Origin: Gammaproteobacteria bacterium | GTDB lineage: Bacteria > Pseudomonadota > Gammaproteobacteria > Competibacterales > Competibacteraceae | NCBI GenBank assembly: GCA_024235135.1 | Contig: JACKMZ010000001.1 | Coordinates: 248,001-312,000, forward strand | Direction of reading: 5' to 3' | Length of the DNA stretch: 64,000 nucleotides | Shown: positions 24,452 to 33,125 of the stretch, piece after piece | Numbering within the stretch: the stretch's first letter is position 1 | Layout: each line of letters opens with the position of its first letter | The notes under the pieces: generated by a model | Told to the model about the DNA's origin: nothing | Databases searched by the model: none | Seen by the model: the letters and a program-made list of their open reading frames with translations, nothing else | Made by a program: the position numbers and the translations under genes

Positions 24452-25348
24452 ATGAAGCTGCCCCGTTACGTCAAAATGGTTGAAGTCGGGCCGCGCGACG
24501 GCCTGCAAAACGAAGCGACCCCGGTGCCCACCGAAGTCAAGATCGAGCTGATCGAGCGTCTCGCCGACGCGGGATTGCCGGTGATCGAAGCCACCAGCTT
24601 CGTTTCCCCGAAGTGGGTGCCGCAGATGGCCGACAACGCGGCGGTCATGGCCGGCATCCGACGCCGACCGGGGGTTTCCTATCCGGTGCTCACACCCAAT
24701 ATGAAGGGTCTGGAGGCCGCCTTGGAAGCCGGCGTCGCGGAGATCGCCGTGTTCGGCGCCGCCTCGGAAAGCTTTTCCCAGCGCAATATCAACTGCTCGA
24801 TAGCCGAAAGCCTGGAGCGATTCACCCCGATCATGGACGCCGCCCGGCAACATGACCTGCGGGTGCGCGGCTACGTGTCCTGCGTATTGGGCTGCCCTTA
24901 CGAGGGCGAGATTGCGCCGGCCGCCGTCGCGCAGGTCGCCGCGCGCTTGTACGACATGGGTTGCTATGAAATTTCGTTGGGCGATACCATCGGCGTCGGT
25001 ACCCCGGAAAAGGCGCGCGCCATGGTGCAAGCCGTGGCCGAGCATGTGCCCATCGCCAAACTGGCGGCCCATTTCCACGATACCTACGGGCAGGCGCTGG
25101 CCAATCTGTATGCCGTGTTGCAACTCGGGGTGGCGGTGGTGGACAGTTCGGTGGCCGGCTTGGGGGGCTGTCCGTATGCGCGGGGCGCTTCGGGCAATGT
25201 AGCCAGCGAGGATGTATTGTATCTGTTGAACGGCCTGGGCGTCGAAACCGGCGTGGATTTGCCGAAACTGGCGGCGGCTGGCCGCTTCATCGCGGAGTAC
25301 CTGAACCGCCCGACAGGCTCCAAAGTGTCCCGTGCGCTGTTCGGTTAG
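24452..25348 (+). CDS. hydroxymethylglutaryl-CoA lyase
   Basis: A 298-residue TIM-barrel enzyme cleaving HMG-CoA to acetyl-CoA and acetoacetate in leucine degradation. Motifs: VKMVEVGPRDGLQNE (metal-binding Asp), SFVSPKWVPQMADN, GYVSCVLGCPYEG, and the catalytic glycine loop AGLGGCPYARGASGN with the active-site Cys; metal ligands come from AAHFHDTYGQALAN. Length matches the MvaB family (about 300). No other leucine-pathway gene is adjacent. AGGAGACGAC precedes ATG 24452. Acetoacetate produced could feed into PHA metabolism, which is inference. Confidence 0.93.
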   Translation: MKLPRYVKMVEVGPRDGLQNEATPVPTEVKIELIERLADAGLPVIEATSFVSPKWVPQMADNAAVMAGIRRRPGVSYPVLTPNMKGLEAALEAGVAEIAVFGAASESFSQRNINCSIAESLERFTPIMDAARQHDLRVRGYVSCVLGCPYEGEIAPAAVAQVAARLYDMGCYEISLGDTIGVGTPEKARAMVQAVAEHVPIAKLAAHFHDTYGQALANLYAVLQLGVAVVDSSVAGLGGCPYARGASGNVASEDVLYLLNGLGVETGVDLPKLAAAGRFIAEYLNRPTGSKVSRALFG

Positions 25349-25583
25349 TGGATTTTTGGGAGGCTGTCAAGGTATTCTGTCGACGCGAAGGGTATGTCCC
25401 CGGCACGTCGAGAGTACCGGTCTTGCTGATACACCCAGTCCTATTGCGCCGCGCGGGTTGACCCGCTGGCGATCCCAATCGAAGGCTCTCAGGACACGGC
25501 AAAGCCATTCGCGAGCGTTTCACGACCCGCGCGGGACTTTTTTGCTCCCTTACGCCCCTTATGCTTGACGGTAGAACAAAGTA

Positions 25584-27278
25584 GTGAACAACTTGCTTTC
25601 GCAAGAACGGCTTAGAGAAATCGTTCGGGAAATCGGCCAGCGGTATCCCGCCATCAAACCGAGTGGTACCGATCACCTCATCCTGAACATGGTGCAGCCC
25701 TACAGCGGCCATGTTTACTGGCACATCCGAGCGCAGACCGTGGACGATCTGCGCGCCGACGAAGCTTGGCGTCATGCCTCGCTGGTGGTGCGCGTCTACG
25801 ATGTGACCGGCATCCGCTTCGATGGGCGCAATGCCCATGGCTTCTTCGATATCGCGGTTCACGCACTGACCGGCAATTGCTATTTCGGCATCGAACGTCC
25901 CGGACGCAATCAGGTCGCGGAAATCGGCTTGCATCGCGCTGACAACCGGTTTCATACGCTGGCGCGTTCCAAGGAGACCTATTTCGACCGGGATCGGCCT
26001 TCGGGCCATTATCAGACCGCCGGCCTGTTCGTGGGGCGGGATGTACACAAAACCTTTTCGGTGGAAAACATCTTCGATGCCCGCGTCTACGAGAAGATGA
26101 GTCAGGAACTGGCGGATGTCGCCCGGCCGGATGCCTTGACCATCGCCACCCTATTCATCGACATTCGCTCCGACGCCCATCCCGACAGTCCCTTGGGCGA
26201 GTTCATCCATAAAACGGGGGAGATCGTCGGGAAGTTTGGCGCGGAGGTGCGCTTGTTCAGCGCCGCCCTGGCGGATTCGGCCGACAGCGAGACCCTGTTG
26301 GAACGCGTGCGGGCCCTGGCGGAAACCGTATTCGCCCAGGTGGCGGAAGCCCATCGAACCACGCCGTTTCGCCTGATCCATTGTCATGACTGGCCGTCGC
26401 TGAGTGTGGGATTGCGGGCCAACCGGGAATTGCGGATACCGTTGATCCTGTCTCTGCACGCCACCGAGCATGAACGGACGCCGGGTTATCATCCCCTGTC
26501 CGCCGAGATTTGCGCTTGGGAAAAGCAGGGCGTGAACGCGGCTTCGCTGATCATCGTGCCGCATTCCTCGACGCGTCAGCAGGTCATCAATCTCTATGGG
26601 GCCGATCCCGATAGGACGGTGATCATCCCGGACGTGCTGGCGGAGCATGTCGCTGGTCTGAAGCGCACCGCCAGTGAGATCAAGCGCGGTTTTGGGCTGA
26701 ATCAGGAAGCGCCGCTCCTGCTGTTTGCCGGGGAGCTGTCCCATGCGGCCGGCGCCGATCTTCTGATGGACGCCTTGCCCATCGCGTTCAAGCAGCACGC
26801 GACGGCCCAGATCGTTTTCGCCGGCGATGGACCGCTGCGTGGCGAGTTGGAAGGACGCGCCTGGCATGCGGGCCTGGGAGAGCGTTGCCGGTTTTTCGGC
26901 GACGTGCCCAGCGATACCTTCGAGTCGTTGCTGCTCGCGGCGGATTTCGTGGTCATTCCGGCCCGCACCTGGCAAGGCGAGAGTCTGGCGCAAATGGCCA
27001 TCGATCACGGCAAGCCGGTGCTGACCACGCACCAGGCCGGCACCCACTGTGTGGCGCACGGCCAGAACGGCTTGGTGGCTTACGACAACCCCGGTTCCAT
27101 CGTGTGGGGTATTCAGGAACTGTTGGGCAATCCCTTACAGGGCAACCTGTTACGCTCGGTCGCAAAAAAAAAAAATCAAAATGGTCCATCATTGGACACC
27201 ATTGGCGCCCAGCTATATACGCAGTATGAAATTGTTCTGAAGTATTCCCAGGGAGCCCGCCATGGATGCAGGCATTAA
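25584..27278 (+). CDS. DUF4912-glycosyltransferase family 4 fusion
   Basis: A 564-residue cytoplasmic protein. Residues about 25-165 resemble DUF4912 (MVQPYSGHVYWHIRAQ ... LVVRVYDVTGIRFDG ... CYFGIERPGR). Residues about 185-555 are a GT4-type, GT-B fold glycosyltransferase: FRLIHCHDWPS, ILSLHATEHERTPGY, IIVPHSSTRQQVINLYG, LLLFAGELSHAAGADLL and FFGDVPSDTFESLLLAADFVVIPA. It overlaps the GH57 branching enzyme by 17 bases, a pairing that points to alpha-glucan (glycogen) synthesis with a nucleotide-sugar donor. The start is GTG 25584 with a weak ribosome site. A run of 12 A residues at 27164-27175 codes for Lys residues near the C-terminus and could slip. Confidence 0.8.
   Translation: MNNLLSQERLREIVREIGQRYPAIKPSGTDHLILNMVQPYSGHVYWHIRAQTVDDLRADEAWRHASLVVRVYDVTGIRFDGRNAHGFFDIAVHALTGNCYFGIERPGRNQVAEIGLHRADNRFHTLARSKETYFDRDRPSGHYQTAGLFVGRDVHKTFSVENIFDARVYEKMSQELADVARPDALTIATLFIDIRSDAHPDSPLGEFIHKTGEIVGKFGAEVRLFSAALADSADSETLLERVRALAETVFAQVAEAHRTTPFRLIHCHDWPSLSVGLRANRELRIPLILSLHATEHERTPGYHPLSAEICAWEKQGVNAASLIIVPHSSTRQQVINLYGADPDRTVIIPDVLAEHVAGLKRTASEIKRGFGLNQEAPLLLFAGELSHAAGADLLMDALPIAFKQHATAQIVFAGDGPLRGELEGRAWHAGLGERCRFFGDVPSDTFESLLLAADFVVIPARTWQGESLAQMAIDHGKPVLTTHQAGTHCVAHGQNGLVAYDNPGSIVWGIQELLGNPLQGNLLRSVAKKKNQNGPSLDTIGAQLYTQYEIVLKYSQGARHGCRH
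27164..27175 (+). repeat. A12 homopolymer inside coding sequence
   Basis: Twelve consecutive A residues 103 bases before the stop codon of the glycosyltransferase gene. In frame it reads KKKN and the downstream residues (TIGAQLYTQYEIVLK) look like a normal GT4 tail, so the written frame is probably the native one. A shift by one base would change the last about 35 residues. Confidence 0.9.
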
Positions 27279-28881
27279 GGGCTACCTGGCATTCGTTCTG
27301 CACGCGCACCTGCCTTACGTGCGCCATCCCGAATATCCCAGTTTTCTGGAAGAACGCTGGCTGTTCGAAGCCATCACCGAAACCTATATCCCGCTGCTGA
27401 AAGCCTTCACGCGGATCGCGGCGGACGGCGTGCCGTTCAGGGTGACCCTGTCGCTGTCCCCCAGCCTGCTGGCCATGCTGGAAGATCCGCTGTTGCAGGA
27501 GCGTTATGAAGCCTATCTGAACAAGGCGCTGGAACTGGCCGAGCGGGAACTAGAGCGGACTCGGGCGGAACCCCATTTCCATCATCTGGCGGAGTTCTAT
27601 TGGAATTGGTTCGCGGACAGTCGGGATGTTTACGTCAACCACTGCCAGCGCCGGGTGGGCAAGGCATTCCAGCAGCTTCATGAACGGGGCGTGGTCGAGT
27701 TGATCACGACGGCGGCGACGCATGGTCTGCTGCCGTTGCTGTCGGCCACGCCCAAGGCCGTCGCCGCCCAAGTGATCACCGGCCTGGATTATTTCGCCAG
27801 CGTTTTCGGGTTTCGCCCGCAGGGCATGTGGTTGCCGGAATGCGGGTATTATCCGGGGTTGGACGAATTGCTGGCCCAGGAGGGGTTGCGGTATTTCATT
27901 CTGGAATCGCATGGCATAGACCACGCCAGCACGACCCCCTTCTACGGCGTTTACGCGCCCTTGTTCACACCGACCGGCGTGGCCGCCTTCGGCCGCGATC
28001 AGGGCAGCACCAAGCAGGTCTGGTCGGCGCGCGACGGCTTTCCCGGCCATCCCGATTACCGGGAGTTTTATCGGGACATCGGCCATGATCTGCCCTTGGA
28101 TTACATCCAGCCCTATATCGAAGGCGACGTGCGGGTGGACACCGGTCTCAAGTACTACCGCATCACCGGGCCCACCGCCTGGAAGGAGCCGTACTTTCCA
28201 GCGACCGCCAGGGAGCGGGCGGCTCAGCATGCCCATGATTTCCTGCATCAGCGGGTTTCCCATGTGGAATATCTGGATTCGGTCATGGAGACCGCGCCCA
28301 TCGTACTGGCCCCGTTCGACGCGGAACTGTTCGGGCATTGGTGGTTCGAAGGGCCGCTTTGGCTGGATCACGTCATCCGTAAAACCGCTGACCAGCGCGT
28401 TCTGGCGTTGACCACGCCGTCCGCCTATCTGGACGACCATCCCGTGCATCAGATCGCCACACCCAGCACCTCGACCTGGGGGCATAAGGGTTATTTCGAG
28501 GCTTGGCTGAACAACCGGACCGATTGGATTTACCCCCAGCTCCATGCCTGTAGCGAGCGTATGGAGCAATTGGCGAACCGATATGGCAAGGGTCGGGTGG
28601 CCCGATTGAAGCGGCGGGCGCTGAATCAGTGCGTGCGCGAACTGTTATTGGCGCAGAGTTCCGATTGGCCGTTCATCATCAATAACGCGACCGCCGAGGA
28701 GTACGCCGTACGGCGTGTTCGGGATCACGTGGCGCGCTTTCATCATCTTGCCGATGCGTTGGAAAACAATACGCTGGACGCCGAGGAACTGGCGGCCCTG
28801 GAATGGTTGGACAATCCGTTTCCCAACGCGGATTACCGGTTGTTCAAGGGAGAGGGCGTGGTTCCCGATAAAACGGGATAA
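27262..28881 (+). CDS. 1,4-alpha-glucan branching enzyme, GH57
   Basis: A 539-residue GH57 enzyme. The N-terminal motif is AFVLHAHLPYVRHPE. The nucleophile is Glu193 in MWLPECGYYPG and the acid/base Asp353 in APFDAELFGHWWFEGP, corresponding to Glu183 and Asp354 of the Thermococcus branching enzyme TK1436. The C-terminal domain PSTSTWGHKGYFEAWLN and a helical tail of about 110 residues (DUF1957-like) also match. It creates alpha-1,6 branches in glycogen in the cytoplasm. It starts within the upstream glycosyltransferase gene with AGGGAG before ATG 27262. Together they form a two-gene unit. Confidence 0.92.
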   Translation: MDAGIKGYLAFVLHAHLPYVRHPEYPSFLEERWLFEAITETYIPLLKAFTRIAADGVPFRVTLSLSPSLLAMLEDPLLQERYEAYLNKALELAERELERTRAEPHFHHLAEFYWNWFADSRDVYVNHCQRRVGKAFQQLHERGVVELITTAATHGLLPLLSATPKAVAAQVITGLDYFASVFGFRPQGMWLPECGYYPGLDELLAQEGLRYFILESHGIDHASTTPFYGVYAPLFTPTGVAAFGRDQGSTKQVWSARDGFPGHPDYREFYRDIGHDLPLDYIQPYIEGDVRVDTGLKYYRITGPTAWKEPYFPATARERAAQHAHDFLHQRVSHVEYLDSVMETAPIVLAPFDAELFGHWWFEGPLWLDHVIRKTADQRVLALTTPSAYLDDHPVHQIATPSTSTWGHKGYFEAWLNNRTDWIYPQLHACSERMEQLANRYGKGRVARLKRRALNQCVRELLLAQSSDWPFIINNATAEEYAVRRVRDHVARFHHLADALENNTLDAEELAALEWLDNPFPNADYRLFKGEGVVPDKTG

Positions 28882-28948
28882 GGTGGGATTGGAGGTGTGG
28901 GGGATTGGCGCATCGTCCGCTCCGTCGGAGTCGGTCCCGGTGTATCCA

Positions 28949-29626
28949 TTACCCGGCCGCCGTCGATGTCAGCAGGGGGTCGGCCAGACCCGCTTCCGCG
29001 AAGCCCTTGGCGCGCAGCACACAAGCCGGACATCGGCCGCAGGGTGGCCGCTGGCCGTTGTAGCAAGTGTGGGTGTAGGCCAATGCCTCCAGAGCGCCTA
29101 GATCCCGGGCCATTTCCACGGTTTCCCGTTTGCTTTTGAACATGAGAGGCGTATGCAGGGTGACGGGGAACTCCAGGCCCAGCCGCAGCGCCTGTTGCAG
29201 AGCCTGCAAGGTATCTTCCCGGCAATCGGGATAGCCGCTGTAATCGGTTTGAGCCATGCCCCCCACCAGATCCCGGATATTGCGCGGGTAGGCGAAGGCG
29301 GCGGCGAACGTGAGAAAGATCAAATTGCGACCCGGCACGAAGGTATTGGGCAATTGGGTTTGGGCATCGACCGTTTGTTTTACCGCCACCGCGGATTCGG
29401 TCAGCGCATTGCCGCCTAGCGCGGCGAAGGTGTCTATCGGTAGCACGGTGTTGGATACTCCGGCGAAGTCCGCCACCCGGCGGGCGCAGTCCAATTCGAC
29501 GCGGTGGCGTTGGCCGTAGTCGAAAGTGAGCGTCGTGACCTGTTCCTTGCCGAAGCGGGCGATGGCCCAGTACAGGCAGGTCGTGGAGTCCTGACCGCCC
29601 GATAAGACGACGAGAGCTTGAGGCAT
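28949..29626 (-). CDS. queC: 7-cyano-7-deazaguanine synthase
   Basis: A 225-residue PP-loop ATPase making preQ0 in the queuosine pathway. The PP-loop is VVLSGGQDSTTCLYWA (residues 6-21); further signatures are TLTFDYGQRHRVELDCA, TFVPGRNLIFLTFAAAFAY and a C-terminal zinc site CYNGQRPPCGRCPACVLR with four Cys. The length fits QueC. The ATG at 29626 gives the standard N-terminus MPQALVVLSGG. No queD/queE/queF is in the window. It faces the GH57 gene tail to tail with no visible terminator in the 67-base gap. Confidence 0.94.
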   Translation of the reverse strand: MPQALVVLSGGQDSTTCLYWAIARFGKEQVTTLTFDYGQRHRVELDCARRVADFAGVSNTVLPIDTFAALGGNALTESAVAVKQTVDAQTQLPNTFVPGRNLIFLTFAAAFAYPRNIRDLVGGMAQTDYSGYPDCREDTLQALQQALRLGLEFPVTLHTPLMFKSKRETVEMARDLGALEALAYTHTCYNGQRPPCGRCPACVLRAKGFAEAGLADPLLTSTAAG

Positions 29627-29722
29627 GCACAATCCGTGGGTAGTTTGACCGTTCCAGCCGAGTTTAACCGCTCGGTGACTTGCTTTATAGTGGACGGGAG
29701 AGATTTGAAAAGGAATCCGCCC

Positions 29723-29953
29723 ATGTTTGGCAAGATCGTGAAAAGGTTGCTCATCCGCCACACCGATCCCACGGAAAGCTGGCAGCAATGGACCGAGTAT
29801 CATTTGATGCAGGACAACACCGTCCTCGTCAAGCAGTGTCAAGCTGACAAGGATTGGCAGGAAAGCGGGGCTACGGTACGCCAGCACGTGGAGCAAACGA
29901 CGATGGACGCCTTGCCGGAAGACATCCGTCTGCAATTGGAAGCGGCCGATTGA
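29723..29953 (+). CDS. small hypothetical protein
   Basis: A 76-residue soluble, charged protein (MFGKIVKRLLIRHTDPTESW ... LPEDIRLQLEAAD). The phrase MQDNTVLVKQCQADKDWQES and the acidic C-terminus have no obvious function. AAGGA lies 8 bases before ATG 29723, giving good support for translation. It is divergent from queC with about 97 bases between, and precedes the vWA gene. No recognised family. Confidence 0.6.
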   Translation: MFGKIVKRLLIRHTDPTESWQQWTEYHLMQDNTVLVKQCQADKDWQESGATVRQHVEQTTMDALPEDIRLQLEAAD

Positions 29954-30050
29954 TGGGGGCTACGTTCCCCGATCTGCGCAAGGGGTGATGCCTTGAGCGA
30001 CGAGGTTCCTTTTTTCAGCCCGATACCCGCCCTGTCGCCCTGTTTCGAGA

Positions 30051-31214
30051 ATGGCCGTGAGTAATGAGCATCTCCGCCGTTGGCGCTTGATTCTTGGTGG
30101 CCATGAGGCCGATGGCACGGGTTATGACCTGCAGGGAAGCGATCTGGCCATGGATCGCTGTCTGCACGCCCTGTACGATGCCCAGCGTACCGGCGGTTTG
30201 GGAGGATCGGCGCCGAACGTGGCGCGTTGGCTGGGCGACATACGCCAGTATTTTCCCACCCCGATCGTGCGGGTCATGCAGCAGGACGCCCTGGATCGGC
30301 TGGGTCTGCAACGCATGTTGCTCGAACCCGAGATGCTGGCCGCCGTGGAGGCGGATGTGCATCTGGTCGCCACTTTGCTGTCCCTGAGCCGAGTCATCCC
30401 GGAACGAACCAAGGACACCGCCCGTCAGGTCGTGCGTCGGGTGGTCGAGGAGTTGGAGCGCAAACTGGCCAATCCGCTGCGGCAAGCGGTCACCGGCAGC
30501 CTGAACCGTGCGCAACGCAACAATCGTCGGCCACGGCACAGCGAAATCGACTGGGATCGCACCATTCGCGCCAATCTCAAACATTATCAGCCCGCCTACC
30601 GCACGATTATTCCGCAAACGCGCATCGGCTTCGGTCGCAAAACGACGGCTCTACGCGACGTGATCCTGTGCGTGGATCAAAGCGGTTCCATGGCGACCTC
30701 GGTGGTTTATTCCGGTATTTTGGCGGCGGTGCTGGCCTCGATACGGGCGCTCAAGACCCAAATGGTGGTTTTCGATACCGCCGTGGTGGATCTGACCGAG
30801 AAGCTCAGCGATCCAGTGGAAGTGCTGTTCGGCACGCAATTGGGTGGCGGCACCGATATCAATCAGGCTCTGAGCTATTGTCAGCATCGGGTGAGCAAGC
30901 CACAGGACACCATTCTGGTGCTGATCAGCGATCTGTACGAGGGTGGGGATCGCCAGGAAATGATCAAACGCAGCGCCGCCCTGGTGGCGGCCGGGGTGCA
31001 GATGATCGCGCTGTTGGCCCTGGACGATCGGGGCGCGCCGAGTTTCGATCACGCGCTGGCAGCCACCCTGGCCGGTCTGGGCGTACCCGCTTTCGCCTGT
31101 ACCCCGGAATTATTCCCCGATCTCATGGCGGCGGCCATCAATCGCCACGACATCAATGCCTGGGCGGCGGCCCGTGAAATCGTGGTCGCGGGCGCTGGCA
31201 CGACGGGTAAATGA
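30051..31214 (+). CDS. vWA-domain protein of the MoxR-partner type (CoxE-like)
   Basis: A 387-residue cytoplasmic protein. Residues 1-195 are a helical domain (RRWRLILGGHEADG ... SAPNVARWLGDIRQYFP, VRVMQQDALDRLGLQRMLLE, AVTGSLNRAQRNNRR). Residues about 200-375 are a vWA domain with an intact MIDAS: Asp209-Ser211-Ser213 in VILCVDQSGSMATS, Thr in GGGTDINQAL and Asp in LVLISDLYEGG. Proteins of this exact make-up usually lie beside a MoxR ATPase, a DUF5682 protein and a SWIM zinc-finger protein. None of these is adjacent here; the nearest MoxR gene is at 19679 on the other strand. The start at ATG 30051 has only a weak ribosome site. Confidence 0.85.
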   Translation: MAVSNEHLRRWRLILGGHEADGTGYDLQGSDLAMDRCLHALYDAQRTGGLGGSAPNVARWLGDIRQYFPTPIVRVMQQDALDRLGLQRMLLEPEMLAAVEADVHLVATLLSLSRVIPERTKDTARQVVRRVVEELERKLANPLRQAVTGSLNRAQRNNRRPRHSEIDWDRTIRANLKHYQPAYRTIIPQTRIGFGRKTTALRDVILCVDQSGSMATSVVYSGILAAVLASIRALKTQMVVFDTAVVDLTEKLSDPVEVLFGTQLGGGTDINQALSYCQHRVSKPQDTILVLISDLYEGGDRQEMIKRSAALVAAGVQMIALLALDDRGAPSFDHALAATLAGLGVPAFACTPELFPDLMAAAINRHDINAWAAAREIVVAGAGTTGK

Positions 31215-31295
31215 ATCACGCCCGGACTATAGTCAAGTCATCCTTCCCGGATACGGGCAAGCGATGCCGTCGCCCGGCAGCAGGAGATACACGCT

Positions 31296-31742
31296 ATGTA
31301 CGAGTTCATTAACCTCACGGTGCGTGACGCGATGACGAGCGCACCGATGACCACCACCGCGGATACGCCTCTGCGGGAGGTGGAACGTATTTTCGACGAG
31401 CACGACTTCAACGGCATACCCGTGCTCAATGATGAAGGCGAGTTGATCGGCGTCGTGACCAAGTTCGATCTGCTCAAGGCGTTCACTTTGACGTCCAAGA
31501 CCATCATTCCCCATTACGACGAGATCATGAATCACCCGGTAAAGGCTGTCATGTTGCAAGAGCCGGCGACCGTCACTCCCGATCTGCCGCTCAGCCGGGT
31601 GCTGCAACGGCTGGTCGAAATGCGCATCAAGAGTTTTCCCGTGGTCGAAGGCAACCGCCTGATCGGCATCATCTCCCGCGAGGATGTGCTACATGCCCTG
31701 CGCCGCGCTACCACACATCCGACTTCCGAGCGGAGAAGCTGA
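31296..31742 (+). CDS. CBS-domain protein
   Basis: A 148-residue protein made almost entirely of two CBS motifs: VRDAMTSAPMTTTADTPLRE ... GIPVLNDEGELIGVVTKFDLL (residues about 9-65) and MNHPVKAVMLQEPATVTPDL ... SFPVVEGNRLIGIISREDVL (about 76-135). Such pairs bind adenine nucleotides or SAM and act as energy sensors for partners. No catalytic domain is attached. AGGAG precedes ATG 31296. The HDAC-family gene starts 3 bases after its stop, so the two are co-expressed. Confidence 0.92.
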   Translation: MYEFINLTVRDAMTSAPMTTTADTPLREVERIFDEHDFNGIPVLNDEGELIGVVTKFDLLKAFTLTSKTIIPHYDEIMNHPVKAVMLQEPATVTPDLPLSRVLQRLVEMRIKSFPVVEGNRLIGIISREDVLHALRRATTHPTSERRS

Positions 31743-31745
31743 ATC

Positions 31746-32675
31746 ATGACCACTTTGCTCTATCACCATCCCATTTGCGCCGAGCATGATATGGGCGCAG
31801 GCCACCCAGAATGTCCGGAACGCCTTGAAGTCATCCTGAACACCCTCAGGAAGCCGCCGTTCGCCGCGCTCGAATGGCGCGAAGCACCCGAAGCGACACG
31901 GGAACAGTTGACCCGCGCGCATCCCGCCGCGCATGTCGAGCGCATCATGGCGGCCGTGCCGAAAACCGGTTTGCGGGCTCTGGATGCCGACACCGCGTTG
32001 TCGCCGCGTTCCGGGGAGGCCGCGCTGAGGGCGGCCGGCGCATTCTGCGCGGCGGTGGACGCCGTGATGCAGGGCGAGGCGAAAAACGCGTTCTGCGCGG
32101 TGCGTCCGCCGGGGCATCATGCGGAACCCAATCAGGCCATGGGGTTTTGTTTGTTCAACAATGTCGCGGTCGGTGCGTTGCATGCCCTCGAGGTCTATGG
32201 TCTGAAGCGGGTGGCGGTGATTGACTTCGACGTGCACCATGGTAACGGGACCCAGGCTATCTTCTGGGATCGGCCGCAATGCCTGTACGTCTCGACTCAT
32301 CAATCGCCGCTGTATCCTGGCACCGGCAGACGCAACGAGCACGGCTCGGCCAGCAATATCGTCAATGTACCGCTGGCGCCTTACAGCGGTTCGACGCAAT
32401 TGCAGGAAGCCTGGGTGACCCTGGTCGATCCCGAATTGCACGCGTTCAGGCCGGATATGATCTTTATTTCGGCCGGTTTCGACGCGCACCAACTGGATCC
32501 CTTGGCGGAGTTGGAATTCATCGACGAGGACTACGCTTGGTTGACTCGCGAGATATTGGATGTCGCCGCCCATTGTTGCGAGGGGCGAGTCGTGTCCGGT
32601 CTGGAAGGCGGTTATAGTCTGGCGGCCCTGACGTCTGGCGTCGCCGTTCATGTTCAAGCCTTACTGGAAGCGTAA
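31746..32675 (+). CDS. histone deacetylase-family protein (class II/HDAH-like)
   Basis: A 309-residue arginase-fold metallohydrolase. Motifs: GHPECPERLEVI at the N-terminus, RPPGHHAEPNQAMGFCLFNN (His pair), RVAVIDFDVHHGNGTQAIF (Asp-x-His), ISAGFDAHQLDPLAELEF (Asp) and GLEGGYSLAAL. These fit the HDAH/APAH group that deacetylates proteins or acetylpolyamines. It differs clearly from the AcuC-like enzyme at 7974. It is coupled to the CBS-domain gene with a 3-base gap and is followed after 24 bases by a hypothetical gene. Confidence 0.92.
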   Translation: MTTLLYHHPICAEHDMGAGHPECPERLEVILNTLRKPPFAALEWREAPEATREQLTRAHPAAHVERIMAAVPKTGLRALDADTALSPRSGEAALRAAGAFCAAVDAVMQGEAKNAFCAVRPPGHHAEPNQAMGFCLFNNVAVGALHALEVYGLKRVAVIDFDVHHGNGTQAIFWDRPQCLYVSTHQSPLYPGTGRRNEHGSASNIVNVPLAPYSGSTQLQEAWVTLVDPELHAFRPDMIFISAGFDAHQLDPLAELEFIDEDYAWLTREILDVAAHCCEGRVVSGLEGGYSLAALTSGVAVHVQALLEA

Positions 32676-32699
32676 GCGCCTCAAATCGGATCGTCATCC

Positions 32700-33101
32700 A
32701 TGAACGATAAACTCCACGAATCACTGTTGCGTCAGGATGCGCAAGCCTTGGTGCGGCTTGCTAAACTGACCCAGGCGTTAAAACACTTGGGCGCGGCGGC
32801 CGAAGCGGTGAACCTTGAGGCGGCCGAACTGGCCGAATATCTGAGCCGGCTGCTTGACGCGGCCGGTCAGGCGCGTCCCGCCCCGGCGGAAACCGAAGCT
32901 TCCGCGGAAGCGTATTATGCGGCTTTCGAGGGCGCGGCCGATGAACCGATAAACTTTCAGGATATGGAACGCCGTCAGCGCTACTACGCGGGCCTGCCGC
33001 CGGTGGACGCGCGGGAAGCGGCGTTTCAGCAGGCGATGCGTGAGTCTGAGCGGCGTGGCATCATAGCGCAGGGCGGCCTACCACTGGACGACGATGATTG
33101 A
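32700..33101 (+). CDS. hypothetical protein
   Basis: A 133-residue acidic, soluble protein. Residues 1-60 are an Ala/Leu-rich amphipathic helix region (LVRLAKLTQALKHLGAAAEA), followed by an Ala/Pro/Glu-rich linker and a C-terminal segment with FQDMERRQRYYAGLPPVDAR and an acidic end DDDD. I recognise no family. It lies 24 bases after the HDAC-family gene and probably belongs to the same transcript (CBS protein, deacetylase, this protein). No clear ribosome site other than the local purines. Confidence 0.5.
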   Translation: MNDKLHESLLRQDAQALVRLAKLTQALKHLGAAAEAVNLEAAELAEYLSRLLDAAGQARPAPAETEASAEAYYAAFEGAADEPINFQDMERRQRYYAGLPPVDAREAAFQQAMRESERRGIIAQGGLPLDDDD

Positions 33102-33125
33102 CCCACCCCCGTGGGTCTGATGTGA

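Noticed and set aside
25349..25583. Possible terminator with cccgcgcggg and T6 near 25530-25546
   Set aside because: The palindrome has no loop to fold and the T run is interrupted, so I do not call a terminator there.
29994..30065. Short TTG-initiated peptide of 23 codons (DEVPFFSPIPALSPCFENGR) overlapping the vWA start
   Set aside because: No ribosome site of quality and nothing to compare with; possible leader peptide but unsupported.
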